A stretch of 58,443 bases of DNA from Mangrovactinospora gilvigrisea (GTDB lineage: Bacteria > Actinomycetota > Actinomycetes > Streptomycetales > Streptomycetaceae), in assembly GCF_001879105.1 (NCBI RefSeq), contig NZ_MLCF01000057.1, forward strand, positions 1-58,443, given 5' to 3'. The position numbers and the translations under genes were made by a program. Position 1 is the first letter of the stretch. The number at the start of each line of letters is the position of its first letter. Of the stretch, positions 35,677-43,720 are shown piece by piece. Below the pieces are notes generated by a model. That model ran no database searches, was not told the origin of the DNA, and saw only the letters and a program-made list of their open reading frames with translations.

Positions 35677-36078
35677 CGTTATCGCTCCTCAGAGCGGTCG
35701 GGCAGGAAGGGGACGGTCCCCTCCGTGTCCTTCCGCATGCTAGTCCCGCGTGCAGGACAGCTCACTTCATGCCGGGCGCACCGCCACCGCGCCGCAGGGA
35801 CTCGGCGGCCGCGTACTCCCCGACACAAACCTCAACCCCGATGGTGCGAGACCATGTTCCCGCATTACCCGCGGATGCACCGAAGCCCGCTACGCCGAGG
35901 GCGAACACGTCTCCTGCCGGTGCTCCGGAGGGTGTCCGGCCCCGTCGACGTCGGCGGGCCCGAAGGTGAATCCCCGTGGTCTTCTCCTACCCCGCAACCG
36001 TAGCGAACAGGCCCGTCACCGCGGCGTGAACCACCGGGCTTCCGTAACCTGACGCGCCGTCGGGCGGTTGGTCCTGGC
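35677..36078. other. Divergent intergenic region between clpC and the SCO3374-family gene
   Basis: 402 nt without a credible gene. It should hold the promoters of both divergent genes. The clearest site is the ClgR-box match at 35893-35906. Short open frames across it on both strands have no ribosome site and poor composition, so I treat them as chance. Confidence 0.6.
35893..35906 (-). promoter_or_regulatory. Candidate ClgR box upstream of clpC
   Basis: On the minus strand GTTCGC (35906-35901), five bases, then GCG (35895-35893), an exact match to GTTCGC-N5-GCG, the ClgR recognition pattern I recall from S. lividans. It points toward clpC, 217 nt before its ATG. A partly similar GTTCGC-N7-GCG lies near 35990-36010 but has the wrong spacing. 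Confidence 0.55.
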
Positions 36079-36615
36079 ATGCCCGAGACACAGGTCGAAC
36101 TGCTGCAGGTGCCGGCCGCCGCCGGACGCCTCGCGCTGCGCCGACTGGCCGTCCGACCTGCGGCGGGACCGGCCGTGCTGTGCGCGGAGCGGGTCGGCTT
36201 CCCGGTCGCGCCCGGCGCCGGCGAGCGGCTGCCGGAGCTGCTGGAGTGGCTCGGATGGGCCGGTGTTCCGCTCGATCTGGGCCTCCGCAAGGCCGCTCAG
36301 CTCTCCGCGAACGCCTGTCCGCTCTGCGCGGAACACCACGCGGAGTGGCGTGTCGTACGCCCCGGAGCACCGCTGCCGGACCTCGATCTGGCCGCCCCGG
36401 GCCTCGGCGGGCTGCCGGCGCTCGTCACCGTCCTCGCGGACGCCTGCCTGCGGGCCGCGCTCGACGGGACGCGGCCGGCGGGGCGGCCGGCGGAACGACG
36501 AGGGCGCGGACCCGCCGGAGCGGGGCCGCGCCCTGCGCAGGCCGTCCTGATTCCCCGTCAGAAACCCCCGAGGGGACGCAAGGGTGCCGACGATCAGGAG
36601 TGCGCCTTCTCATAA
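36079..36615 (+). CDS. SCO3374-family conserved protein
   Basis: A 178-aa protein matching the Streptomyces family named after SCO3374, from position (between clpC and lsr2) and length; function unknown. Residues 1-120 look folded (LLQVPAAAGRLALRRLAV, VLCAERVGFPVAPGAGERLPELLEWLGW) and contain CPLCAEHH, a CxxC pair with nearby His that could bind zinc. The last 45 residues are basic and disordered-looking (GRPAERRGRGPAGAGP). Its 3' end overlaps lsr2 by 22 nt in convergent orientation, so the two mRNAs would be complementary at their ends. Confidence 0.8.
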   Translation: MPETQVELLQVPAAAGRLALRRLAVRPAAGPAVLCAERVGFPVAPGAGERLPELLEWLGWAGVPLDLGLRKAAQLSANACPLCAEHHAEWRVVRPGAPLPDLDLAAPGLGGLPALVTVLADACLRAALDGTRPAGRPAERRGRGPAGAGPRPAQAVLIPRQKPPRGRKGADDQECAFS

Positions 36616-36929
36616 GCCTCGCGAATCTGGGCGGAGACCCGCCCACGGGCATTCACGGTATATCCGTTCTCCTTGGCCCAGGAGCGGATCTGGGCGGTGT
36701 CGTTGCCGCGGATCGCGGCGCCCCCGCCCTTGCCCCGGCCACGCGCCAGCCGTCCGCCGGTCTTCCGTCCGGCGGTGGTGAACCGCTCCAGCGCCTCGCG
36801 GAGCTTCGCGGCATTCGCCTCCGAAAGGTCGATCTCGTAGGAAACGCCGTCAAGCCCGAACGTCACGGTCTCGTTCGCCTCGCCGCCGTCAAGGTCGTCG
36901 ATGAGGAGATACTGCACCTTCTGCGCCAC
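36594..36929 (-). CDS. lsr2: Nucleoid-associated silencer Lsr2
   Basis: A 111-aa xenogeneic silencer that coats AT-rich DNA and represses foreign genes and many specialised-metabolite clusters in Streptomyces. The N-terminal dimerisation domain (VQYLLIDDLDGGEANETVTFGLDGV) and the C-terminal DNA-binding domain with the AT-hook-like RGR (NGYTVNARGRVSAQIREAYEKA) are both intact; the linker is Gly/Arg-rich. The start is GTG with AAAGG upstream. This is probably the main chromosomal Lsr2 copy (clpC-side location), not the LsrL paralogue. Confidence 0.96.
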   Translation of the reverse strand: MAQKVQYLLIDDLDGGEANETVTFGLDGVSYEIDLSEANAAKLREALERFTTAGRKTGGRLARGRGKGGGAAIRGNDTAQIRSWAKENGYTVNARGRVSAQIREAYEKAHS

Positions 36930-37069
36930 CGGCTTTTCCTTTCCTCAAAACCCTATGGAGGAAAGGTAACCGTATTCCCGACGGAACTTCAAACCCCTTG
37001 GACGAGATCGGCCGCCGCCGATCACCTCGCGGATCGGCGATCGCCGTGCCGCGCACGGCCTCCGGGCCG

Positions 37070-37582
37070 TCACAGATGCAGCAGCATCCGGGTGTTGCCC
37101 AGGGTGTTCGGCTTGACATGTTCCAGGTCGAGGAACTCCGCGACACCCTCGTCGGGGGAACGCATGAGCTCGTCGAAGATCCCCGGACCGACTCCGATCT
37201 CGTCGGCTTCACCGATCTTCACAAAGCCGTGCCGGGTGAAGAAGTCGACCTCGAAGGTGAGGCAGAAAATCCGACGTACTCCCAGCCAGCGGGCCGTCTC
37301 CAGCAGCTTGTCCAGCAGCCGGTGGCCGACGCCGTGGCCCAGGCAGTCCGGGTGCACGGCGAGGGTGCGGACCTCGGCGAGGTCCTCCCACATCACATGC
37401 AGCGCCCCGCACGCGACCACTTCCGCGTCCGCGTCGCGCTCGGCGATCCAGAATTCCTGCACGTCCTCGTAGAGGGTGACGGTGGGCTTGTCGAGCAGGA
37501 TCCCCTGCGTCGCATAGCCGTCGAGCAGCCGGCGCATCGCGCGCACATCACCGATGCGGGCCCGTCGGATCGTCACGTCCAT
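37070..37582 (-). CDS. GNAT acetyltransferase, ArgA-like amino-acid N-acetyltransferase
   Basis: A 170-aa single-domain acetyltransferase. The acetyl-CoA loop is visible as VRTLAVHPDCLGHGVGHRLLD, a typical Q/RxxGxG/A variant, and the C-terminal FFTRHGFVKIGEADE matches the short ArgA (N-acetylglutamate synthase) proteins of actinobacteria such as mycobacterial Rv2747. It could supply N-acetylglutamate for arginine synthesis from Glu and acetyl-CoA, but no arg genes are near. It is 9 nt downstream of the BlaI-type regulator and probably cotranscribed with it. Confidence 0.85.
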   Translation of the reverse strand: MDVTIRRARIGDVRAMRRLLDGYATQGILLDKPTVTLYEDVQEFWIAERDADAEVVACGALHVMWEDLAEVRTLAVHPDCLGHGVGHRLLDKLLETARWLGVRRIFCLTFEVDFFTRHGFVKIGEADEIGVGPGIFDELMRSPDEGVAEFLDLEHVKPNTLGNTRMLLHL

Positions 37583-37591
37583 GCCGGGACG

Positions 37592-37987
37592 CTATCGCGG
37601 TTCGGGCTCCGCACCCGAATCGGCCCCTTCCGGCGCGACCACCTTCAGCGCGGCGCGCAGCGCGTCGCGCTCCTCGGGGGACATCATTCCGAAGAAGTGC
37701 ACAAGGGCGGTGGCCCGGTTGTCGGTGGTGGACCACGCGTCCGCCATCAACTGGGCGGTATAGGCCTCGCGGGAACCGACGGCTTCGTAGACATAGGCGC
37801 GGCCGCGCTGCTCGCGGCGGAGCCAGCCCTTCTGATGGAGCTTGTCCATCACCGTCATCACGGTGGTGTACGCGATCTCGCGTTCGGTTCGAAGGTCCTC
37901 AAGGACTTCGCGGACGGTGGCGGGCCGGTTCCACTGCCACATCCGGGTCATGACGACGTCCTCGAGATCACCCAGTGGACGCGGCAT
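37592..37987 (-). CDS. BlaI/MecI/CopY family transcriptional regulator
   Basis: A 131-aa winged-helix repressor. Family hallmarks are the N-terminal LGDLEDVVMTRMWQWNRPATVREVLEDL, the recognition helix in IAYTTVMTVMDKLHQKGWL, and the wing RGRAYVYEAV. In beta-lactam systems such regulators are cut by a BlaR membrane protease; none is encoded beside it here, so it may sense otherwise or partner in trans. It is followed after 9 nt by the GNAT gene. Confidence 0.9.
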   Translation of the reverse strand: MPRPLGDLEDVVMTRMWQWNRPATVREVLEDLRTEREIAYTTVMTVMDKLHQKGWLRREQRGRAYVYEAVGSREAYTAQLMADAWSTTDNRATALVHFFGMMSPEERDALRAALKVVAPEGADSGAEPEPR

Positions 37988-38103
37988 ATCGCACTCTCCG
38001 GCGGTTTCCGTCGAATTCCTCGTTCCGGCCCCCAATAGTAGAGCCGGAATGTCGGATTCGCGCCGATTGTGCGTCGGGTTCGCGCGCGCCGGGGAAACGT
38101 CGC

Positions 38104-38310
38104 TCAGGAGCGCTGCTCGGCGCGCTCGCGCTGGGCCGCCTGGTGGGCCTGGATCGCCTGCTGGCGCGCGCTGATCGCGGCGTCCACGGCCGCGTCCTCG
38201 CGGCCCTTGTTGGTACCGCCCTGGTTCTTCAGCATCCGCAGGATCACGATGGTGAAGATCGTCGCCAGCGCGATCGACGGGAACAGCGCATCGAAGTACT
38301 GCATGCCCAC
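38104..38310 (-). CDS. Small single-pass membrane protein
   Basis: A 68-aa protein of unknown function with one N-terminal membrane segment (about residues 9-25, ALFPSIALATIFTIVILRML) and a charged, helical Ala/Gln/Glu/Arg tail (AAISARQQAIQAHQAAQRERAE) likely to form a coiled coil in the cytoplasm. GTG and an ATG two codons later are both possible starts. It lies between lysS and the BlaI-type regulator on the same strand. Conserved in streptomycetes as far as I recall, without a known role. Confidence 0.7.
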   Translation of the reverse strand: MGMQYFDALFPSIALATIFTIVILRMLKNQGGTNKGREDAAVDAAISARQQAIQAHQAAQRERAEQRS

Positions 38311-38363
38311 ACGATAGCGGGCGCCTCCCCGGCCTCCGCCGGTGGGGCGCCCGTTTCGGGGGT

Positions 38364-38378
38364 GCGGGGAACTGCGCG
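38364..38378 (+). repeat. Dispersed intergenic repeat A, copy 2
   Basis: GCGGGGAACTGCGCG, identical to 15599-15613, in the 114-nt gap between lysS and the small membrane protein gene. It lies about 47 nt beyond the lysS stop. Confidence 0.6.
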
Positions 38379-38424
38379 AGCGACCGGAAGGGGCCGGGCG
38401 CGTTCCCCGCGGCCCCGGACGGCG

Positions 38425-39939
38425 TCAGCTCGGCTTCACCAGCGGGAACAGGATCGTCTCGCGGATGTTCTTGCCCGTCAGCATCATCAGCAGCCGGTCG
38501 ACGCCCATCCCCATGCCGCCGGACGGGGGCATCGCGTACTCCAGCGCGCGCAGGAAGTCCTCGTCCAGCTGCATCGCCTCGGGGTCGCCGCCGGCCGCCG
38601 CCAGCGACTGCGCGGTGAGCCGCGCCCGCTGCTCGACCGGGTCGACCAGCTCGGAGTACGCGGTGGCGATCTCCGTCCCGAAGATGATCAGGTCCCACTT
38701 CTCGGCGACGCCCGGCACGCTGCGGTGGCCGCGGGTGAGCGGGGAGACCTCGGTCGGGTAGTCGCGCAGGAACGTCGGCTCGTCCGAGCGCTCCTCCAGC
38801 AGCCGCTCCACCATCTCCAGGATGATCTGGCCGTGGCCCCACGCCTTGTCGTAGGGGATGGACGCCGCGTCGGCGAGCTTCCGCAGCTGCTCCACGGACG
38901 TCTCCGGGGAGACCTCCTCGCCGAGCGCCTCGGAGATCCCGCCGTAGACGGTGATGTTCCGCCACGGCGCGGCCAGGTCGATCTCCTTCTCCTGGCCGTC
39001 GTGCCCGGTGCCGCGGACCACCGTGGTGCCCAGCACCGCGCGCGCCGCGTTGACCACCAGCTCGCGGGTGAGGTCCGCCATGGTGTCGTAGGTGCCGTAC
39101 GCCTCGTACGCCTCGAGCATGGTGAACTCGGGGTTGTGGGTGGCGTCCGCGCCCTCGTTGCGGAAGTTCCGGTTGATCTCGAAGACCTTCTCGATCCCGC
39201 CGACCACCAGCCGCTTGAGGTACAGCTCCGGGGCGATGCGCAGGAACAGGTCGAGGTCGTAGGCGTTGATGTGGGTGGTGAACGGGCGGGCGTTGGCCCC
39301 GCCGTGCACCGTCTGCAGCATCGGCGTCTCGACCTCGGTGAACGTCCGGTCCTGCAGCGTCTCGCGGATGGAGCGGACCATCGCGCTGCGGCGGTGGACC
39401 ATCTCGCGCGCCTCCTGATTGACGATCAGGTCGACGTAGCGCTGCCGGACGCGGGCCTCGGGGTCGGTGAGGCCCTTGTGCTTCTCCGGGAGGGGGCGCA
39501 GCGACTTGGCGGTGAGCGCCCAGTTCTCCGCCATCACCGACAGCTCGCCGCGGCGGGAGGTGATGACCTCGCCCTCGATGCCGACGTGGTCGCCGAGGTC
39601 GATGTCGCGCTTCCAGGCGGCGAGGGACTCCTCGCCGAGGCGGTCGAGGGAGAGCATCACCTGGACGTCGCCGCTGCCGTCGCGGAGCGTGGCGAAGCAG
39701 AGTTTGCCGCCGGTCCGGCTCAGCACCACGCGTCCCGCGATGCCGACGCGGTCGCCGGTGGCGGTGTCGGGGTCGAGGTCGGGGTACTTGGCGCGGAGGT
39801 CGCCGATGGCGATGGTGCGCGGGAAGACGACCGGGTAGGGGTCGGTGCCGGCCTCGCGGAGCCGGTCGAGCTTCTCGCGCCGGACTCGCATCTGCTCGGG
39901 CAGTTCACTGCCGTCCGGGGTCTGGTTCTGCTCAGTCAC
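38425..39939 (-). CDS. lysS: Lysyl-tRNA synthetase (class II)
   Basis: Charges tRNA-Lys. The 504-aa class IIb enzyme has an N-terminal OB-fold anticodon-binding domain (DRVGIAGRVVLSRTGGKLCF), motif 2 (INRNFRNEGADATHNPEF), and motif 3 (GGMGMGVDRLLMMLTG). All motifs are intact and the length is normal. The GTG start overlaps the stop of the upstream MFS gene (GTGA) and lacks its own ribosome site, so its translation probably depends on the transporter gene. Repeat A lies downstream. Confidence 0.96.
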   Translation of the reverse strand: MTEQNQTPDGSELPEQMRVRREKLDRLREAGTDPYPVVFPRTIAIGDLRAKYPDLDPDTATGDRVGIAGRVVLSRTGGKLCFATLRDGSGDVQVMLSLDRLGEESLAAWKRDIDLGDHVGIEGEVITSRRGELSVMAENWALTAKSLRPLPEKHKGLTDPEARVRQRYVDLIVNQEAREMVHRRSAMVRSIRETLQDRTFTEVETPMLQTVHGGANARPFTTHINAYDLDLFLRIAPELYLKRLVVGGIEKVFEINRNFRNEGADATHNPEFTMLEAYEAYGTYDTMADLTRELVVNAARAVLGTTVVRGTGHDGQEKEIDLAAPWRNITVYGGISEALGEEVSPETSVEQLRKLADAASIPYDKAWGHGQIILEMVERLLEERSDEPTFLRDYPTEVSPLTRGHRSVPGVAEKWDLIIFGTEIATAYSELVDPVEQRARLTAQSLAAAGGDPEAMQLDEDFLRALEYAMPPSGGMGMGVDRLLMMLTGKNIRETILFPLVKPS

Positions 39940-41237
39940 CGTTCAAGGGTATCGAGGGGCGGACGGTGCCCCGGCACACTTTCCCCTCGGGGGATCTGCG
40001 ATTCCCCATCGTTCTCGCATCGGGACGTGCGCGGCGGCAGCGTCCGGTCCCGCCCCGCGGCGATTCCGGCGAGGGCCATCGGGACCGTCAGGACGAGCAG
40101 CCCCAGCATCGGCACCGTCCAGCCGCCGGTGGCGTCCCGGAGCCAGCCCAGGGCGAACGGGCCGACCGCGGCCAGCAGGTACCCGACGCACTGCGCCATG
40201 CCGGACATCTCGGCGGCCCGGACGCCGTCCGGCGCGCGCAGCACCACCACGGCGAGCGCCGCGCCGATCAGCAGGCCGCTGCCGAGGCCCATGGCGATCA
40301 TCCAGACATAGGCGCCCGCGGTGGGCGCGGCCATCAGCCCCGCGAAGGAGACGGCGAACAGGGCGCTGCCGGCGAGTGCGAAGCCGACCTGGCTGCGGGC
40401 CCGGCCGATGAGGACGGTGAGCAGCAGCGAGCCGGTGATGCCGGCCAGCGAGGAGAGCGAGAGCATCCAGCCGGCCTCGGCCCGGGCCATGCCGTCGTCG
40501 GTGAGGAGGGTCGGGATCCAGGCGGCGGCCGCGTAGTACTCCAGCGACTGCAGGCCCATCAGGAAGGTGATCTGCCAGGCCAGCCGGGACCGCCACAGCG
40601 ACGGCCCGTCCGCCTCCCGCGCGGCCCCCGGCGCCGCGGAGGTGGCCGCCGCCGGGCGGTCGGCGCGGGCGCCGCGCAGCTGCGGCAGCCACACCGCGAA
40701 GGCGAGCGCCGACCACACCGCCCACATCCCGAGCGTCCCCCGCCAGCTCAGCCCGAGCCCGCCGCCCAGCGGGACGGTGACGCCGGCGGCGAGCGCCGCC
40801 CCGGTGAAGAGGGCGACGGAGTAGACGCCGGTCATCAGCCCGGCGCGGTCGTGGAAGTCCCGCTTGATCAGCGCGGGGACGAGCACATTGGAGAGCGCGA
40901 TGGCGGCGCCGACCAGCACCGTCCCGACGAAGAGCGGGACCGTGCCGGGCGCGGTCCGCACCGCTATGCCCGCGGTGAGCAGCAGCATCATCGCGCCCAG
41001 CGCGCCGCGGGCGCCGATCCGGCGGGCGAGCCGGGGGGCGAACGGCGCGAGCGCGCCGAAGCAGAGGATCGGAAGGGTCGTCAGCAGCCCCGCGGCGGTG
41101 GCCGGCAGGCCCGTCCCGGTGCGGATCGCGTCGAGCTCGGGCGAGACGGAGACCACGCCGGGCCGGAGGTTGGTCGCGATCAGCATCACGCCGACGGTGA
41201 GGAGGGTGCGGCCGACCGGAGGGCTCTTTCGATCCAT
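39936..41237 (-). CDS. MFS transporter, CynX/NimT (cyanate/nitroimidazole) type
   Basis: A 433-aa inner-membrane protein with about 12 hydrophobic segments. The opening LLTVGVMLIATNLRPGVVSVSPELDAI and the GLMTGVYSVALFTGAALAAG segment are typical of the CynX/NimT family (relatives include 2-nitroimidazole and cyanate permeases). The last 45 residues are hydrophilic. It is divergent from a GntR/FadR regulator with which it probably forms a regulated pair, and it is coupled to lysS downstream. The substrate is unknown. Confidence 0.9.
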   Translation of the reverse strand: MDRKSPPVGRTLLTVGVMLIATNLRPGVVSVSPELDAIRTGTGLPATAAGLLTTLPILCFGALAPFAPRLARRIGARGALGAMMLLLTAGIAVRTAPGTVPLFVGTVLVGAAIALSNVLVPALIKRDFHDRAGLMTGVYSVALFTGAALAAGVTVPLGGGLGLSWRGTLGMWAVWSALAFAVWLPQLRGARADRPAAATSAAPGAAREADGPSLWRSRLAWQITFLMGLQSLEYYAAAAWIPTLLTDDGMARAEAGWMLSLSSLAGITGSLLLTVLIGRARSQVGFALAGSALFAVSFAGLMAAPTAGAYVWMIAMGLGSGLLIGAALAVVVLRAPDGVRAAEMSGMAQCVGYLLAAVGPFALGWLRDATGGWTVPMLGLLVLTVPMALAGIAAGRDRTLPPRTSRCENDGESQIPRGESVPGHRPPLDTLER

Positions 41238-41340
41238 GGGACTCAACCTAACATCCCATATTTCCCCCTCGGATGGGCTGCCGGTACGGCCTGTCGCCCA
41301 GCGGTCCGCAGGATGCCGGCCGATATATGGGAGGTATAGG
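41238..41340. promoter_or_regulatory. Divergent promoter/operator region, MFS transporter and GntR regulator
   Basis: 103 nt between divergent starts. It contains an inverted pair CCCATAT (41255-41261) and ATATGGG (41325-41331), both AT-rich against the background, each close to one gene start. GGGAGG (41329-41334) is the ribosome site for the regulator. The symmetry suggests operator half-sites or paired -10 regions for the adjacent GntR-family protein. Confidence 0.45.
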
Positions 41341-42069
41341 GTGCCAGGCATGACCAGCACTTCTGCTTCGACCACCACCGCCGGCGGCACGCTCGTCCAG
41401 CAGACCATCGGCAGGATCGAGCGGTCGATCGAGAGCGGGGAGTGGCCGGTGGGCACCCGGCTGCCGGCCGAGGGCCTGCTGGTCTCCGAGCTCGGCGTGG
41501 GGCGGAACACCGTCCGGGAGGCCGTCCGGGCGCTCTGCCACACCGGGCTGCTGGAGGCCCGCCGCGGCGACGGCACCTATGTGCGGGCGGCGAGCGATCT
41601 GGGGGCGGCCCTCAAGCGGCGGCTGCGGCGCGCCGAGTTGGGGCACATCCTCCAGGTGCGGCTGGCGCTGGAGCGGGAGGCCGCGGTCGGGGCGGCGGGC
41701 GCCCGCAGCGAGGCGGACCTGGCGGCGATCCTCTCGGCGCTGGTGGCGCGGCGGCGGGTGCTGGACTCCGGGGACATCGACGTGATCGCCGACCGGGACC
41801 ACGAGTTCCACCGCGCGATCGTCCGCGCGGCGGGCAATCCGCTGCTGGCCGACCTCTACGAGTCGATCGCCTCGGCGGTGCGGGACTCCATCGCGGACCT
41901 GCACCCGCTCTGGGACGAGGGCGCGCCGGGCGAGGCCGCCCACGAGGACCTCGCCGACGCGATCGCCCGCGGGGACGCGGGCGCGGCGGCGGAGGCGGCC
42001 CGTGCGCACGCCGCGGAGGTCGCGGTGACGCTCGAACGGATCGACGCCTCCGGGGCCGACGCCCCGTAA
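41341..42069 (+). CDS. GntR/FadR-family transcriptional regulator
   Basis: An N-terminal winged helix (LPAEGLLVSELGVGRNTVREAVRALCHTG) followed by the all-helical FCD effector domain. FCD metal ligands are suggested by DRDHEFHRAIVRAAGNP and the His residues in the later helices. A GTG start is chosen because GGGAGG is 6 nt upstream; an ATG three codons later is the alternative, 15 nt from that site. It is divergent from the CynX/NimT transporter and probably represses it in response to the transported compound. Confidence 0.9.
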   Translation: MPGMTSTSASTTTAGGTLVQQTIGRIERSIESGEWPVGTRLPAEGLLVSELGVGRNTVREAVRALCHTGLLEARRGDGTYVRAASDLGAALKRRLRRAELGHILQVRLALEREAAVGAAGARSEADLAAILSALVARRRVLDSGDIDVIADRDHEFHRAIVRAAGNPLLADLYESIASAVRDSIADLHPLWDEGAPGEAAHEDLADAIARGDAGAAAEAARAHAAEVAVTLERIDASGADAP

Positions 42070-42175
42070 GGGGCGCGCGGGCCGGAACCCGGCCGGGACC
42101 CCGGCCGCCGCGACGCGCGACCGCCACCACCCGGGGGCGGGGCCGCCACCGGGCTCACGGCCCCCTGCACTCACT

Positions 42176-42207
42176 CGCGCGGTTCCCCGCGCCCCTATCG
42201 GGGCGCG
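42176..42207 (-). repeat. Inverted copy of repeat A with hairpin at a gene 3' end
   Basis: CGCGCGGTTCCCCGC (42176-42190) is a one-mismatch inverted copy of repeat A. It runs into an 8-bp hairpin CGCGCCCC/GGGGCGCG (42188-42195 with 42200-42207) that overlaps the stop codon of the minus-strand gene ending at 42195. A terminator role is likely. Confidence 0.6.
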
Positions 42208-42746
42208 AGCACCGGCATCGCCGGATGCCTCCGCCGTGCGGCCTCCGCGCGCGACCGCCGCGTCGCGGTGAGCACCGGAACCCCCGCCAGCGGCCGCGGC
42301 GTCCCCGGCGCCGGCCGCACCGGCCGCGGCGCCGGCCGCCGCACCGCCGGAGGCACCACGCGGCGGCAGCGCGCCAACAGGTCGGAGCGGCGGAGCCGCT
42401 CCGACGGCGCGCAGGGGCGCGCCAGCAGGTCGCGCAGCGCGGCGTGGTCCTCGGGGAGCGGGACGTAGCCGTTGTTGAGCGCGTCCTCCAGCAGGTCGAG
42501 GTAGCCGACGGCGCTGCCGGGCAGCGCGCCGCGGTACCGGCCGAGCTCGTCGAGGCGGAAGGCGCGCATCCGGCCCGCCTCGGCGGTGGCCTCCTCGATG
42601 CTGGCGGCGAGGCGCAGATAGTCGCCGAGATCGTCGGGGTGGGCGTCCTCGGGATGGGCGAGCGCATGCGTGAGCGCGCGGCGCAGCACCAGCAGTTCGG
42701 CGGCGCTGAAGGCCATCCCTCCGCGGTTCCCATGTGGCGTCGGCAT
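42195..42746 (-). CDS. Conserved streptomycete protein of unknown function
   Basis: A 183-aa soluble protein. Residues 12-110 look folded and helical (MAFSAAELLVLRRALTHAL, LGDYLRLAASIEEATAEAGRM, PGSAVGYLDLLEDALNNGY); the last 60 are Arg/Pro-rich and disordered-looking. No catalytic motif is seen. An internal ATG at MAFSAAE is an alternative start. It follows coaX on the same strand (87 nt) and may be the last gene of the pan/nad run. Function not recognised. Confidence 0.72.
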   Translation of the reverse strand: MPTPHGNRGGMAFSAAELLVLRRALTHALAHPEDAHPDDLGDYLRLAASIEEATAEAGRMRAFRLDELGRYRGALPGSAVGYLDLLEDALNNGYVPLPEDHAALRDLLARPCAPSERLRRSDLLARCRRVVPPAVRRPAPRPVRPAPGTPRPLAGVPVLTATRRSRAEAARRRHPAMPVLAPR

Positions 42747-42833
42747 GGCGTCACGCTAAGGGCGTCGCGCGCCGTTCTGACGACAACACGCTTGACCCAG
42801 TTTCAGTTCAGGTGATTTTGTACCCAGTTGGGG

Positions 42834-43667
42834 CTATCGCCCGTTGCCGTGGCCGTTCCCATGGCCGTTCCCGTGCCCGTTGCCGGTGTCGACGTTGCGC
42901 TCGTAGACCATCCGCAGGCCGATCAGCGTCAGCCAGGGCTCGTGCTCGTCGATCGTCTCGGCCTCGCCGAGGACCAGCGGGGCGAGCGAGCCGGTGGCCA
43001 CCACCGTCACATCGTTGGGGTCGTCGGCCAGTTCGGCGGACATCCGCTCGACGAGGCCGTCCACCTGGCCGGCGAAGCCGAAGATGATCCCGGCCCGCAT
43101 CGACTCGACGGTGTTCTTGCCGATCACGCTGCGCGGGCGGGCGAGTTCGATCTTGTGGAGCTGGGCGCCGCGGACGCCCAGCGCCTCCACCGAGATGTCG
43201 ATGCCCGGCGCGATCGCCGAGCCCGCGTACTCGCCGCGGGCCGTCACCGCGTCGAAGATCGTCGCCGTGCCGAAGTCGACGACCACGCACGGGCCGCCGT
43301 ACAGCCGGGTGGCGGCCAGGGTGTTGACGATCCGGTCGGCGCCGACCTCCTTGGGGTTGTCGGTGAGGATCGGCACCCCCGTCTTCACCCCCGGCTCCAC
43401 GAGGATCGCCGGGACGTCGCCGTAGTAGCGGCGCGACATCTCGCGCATCTCGTGGAGCACCGAGGGCACGGTCGAGCAGATCGCCAGCCCCGACACCGGC
43501 CGCCCGGCGAGCAGCGGATGAGCCGTCATCAGCCCCTGGAGCAGCACCGACAGCTCGTCGGCGGTGCGCCGCGGGTCGGTGGCGATGCGCCACTGCTCGA
43601 CGAGGTCCTCGCCGTCGAACAGGCCGAGAACGGTGTGGGTGTTCCCGACGTCGATGGTCAGCAGCAT
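42834..43667 (-). CDS. coaX: Type III pantothenate kinase
   Basis: Phosphorylates pantothenate, the first step of CoA synthesis, using ATP. The 277-aa ASKHA-fold enzyme has the phosphate-1 motif TIDVGNTHTVLG, phosphate-2 VVDFGTATIFD and the substrate loop GADRIVNTLAATRLYGG. The catalytic Asp in DVGNT is present. The C-terminus ends in a GNGH repeat (about residues 263-277) not needed for the fold. It belongs with panC and panD upstream on the same strand, so pantothenate is made and phosphorylated from one gene cluster. Confidence 0.96.
   Translation of the reverse strand: MLLTIDVGNTHTVLGLFDGEDLVEQWRIATDPRRTADELSVLLQGLMTAHPLLAGRPVSGLAICSTVPSVLHEMREMSRRYYGDVPAILVEPGVKTGVPILTDNPKEVGADRIVNTLAATRLYGGPCVVVDFGTATIFDAVTARGEYAGSAIAPGIDISVEALGVRGAQLHKIELARPRSVIGKNTVESMRAGIIFGFAGQVDGLVERMSAELADDPNDVTVVATGSLAPLVLGEAETIDEHEPWLTLIGLRMVYERNVDTGNGHGNGHGNGHGNGR
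42840..42890. repeat. Imperfect 12-nt tandem repeat encoding the GNGH tail of CoaX
   Basis: About three and a half imperfect 12-nt units at the 3' end of coaX encode Gly-Asn-Gly-His repeats. Codon usage drifts between units, so this is an older expansion rather than a recent slip. Confidence 0.7.
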
Positions 43668-43720
43668 GGGGCGGGCGGTTCCTTCTCGTCAACGGCGTCG
43701 GGGAGCGGGCTCCGACGACC

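Noticed and set aside
35985..36012. Second ClgR-like site GTTCGC...GCG
   Set aside because: Spacing is 7 rather than 5 bases, so it does not fit the pattern.
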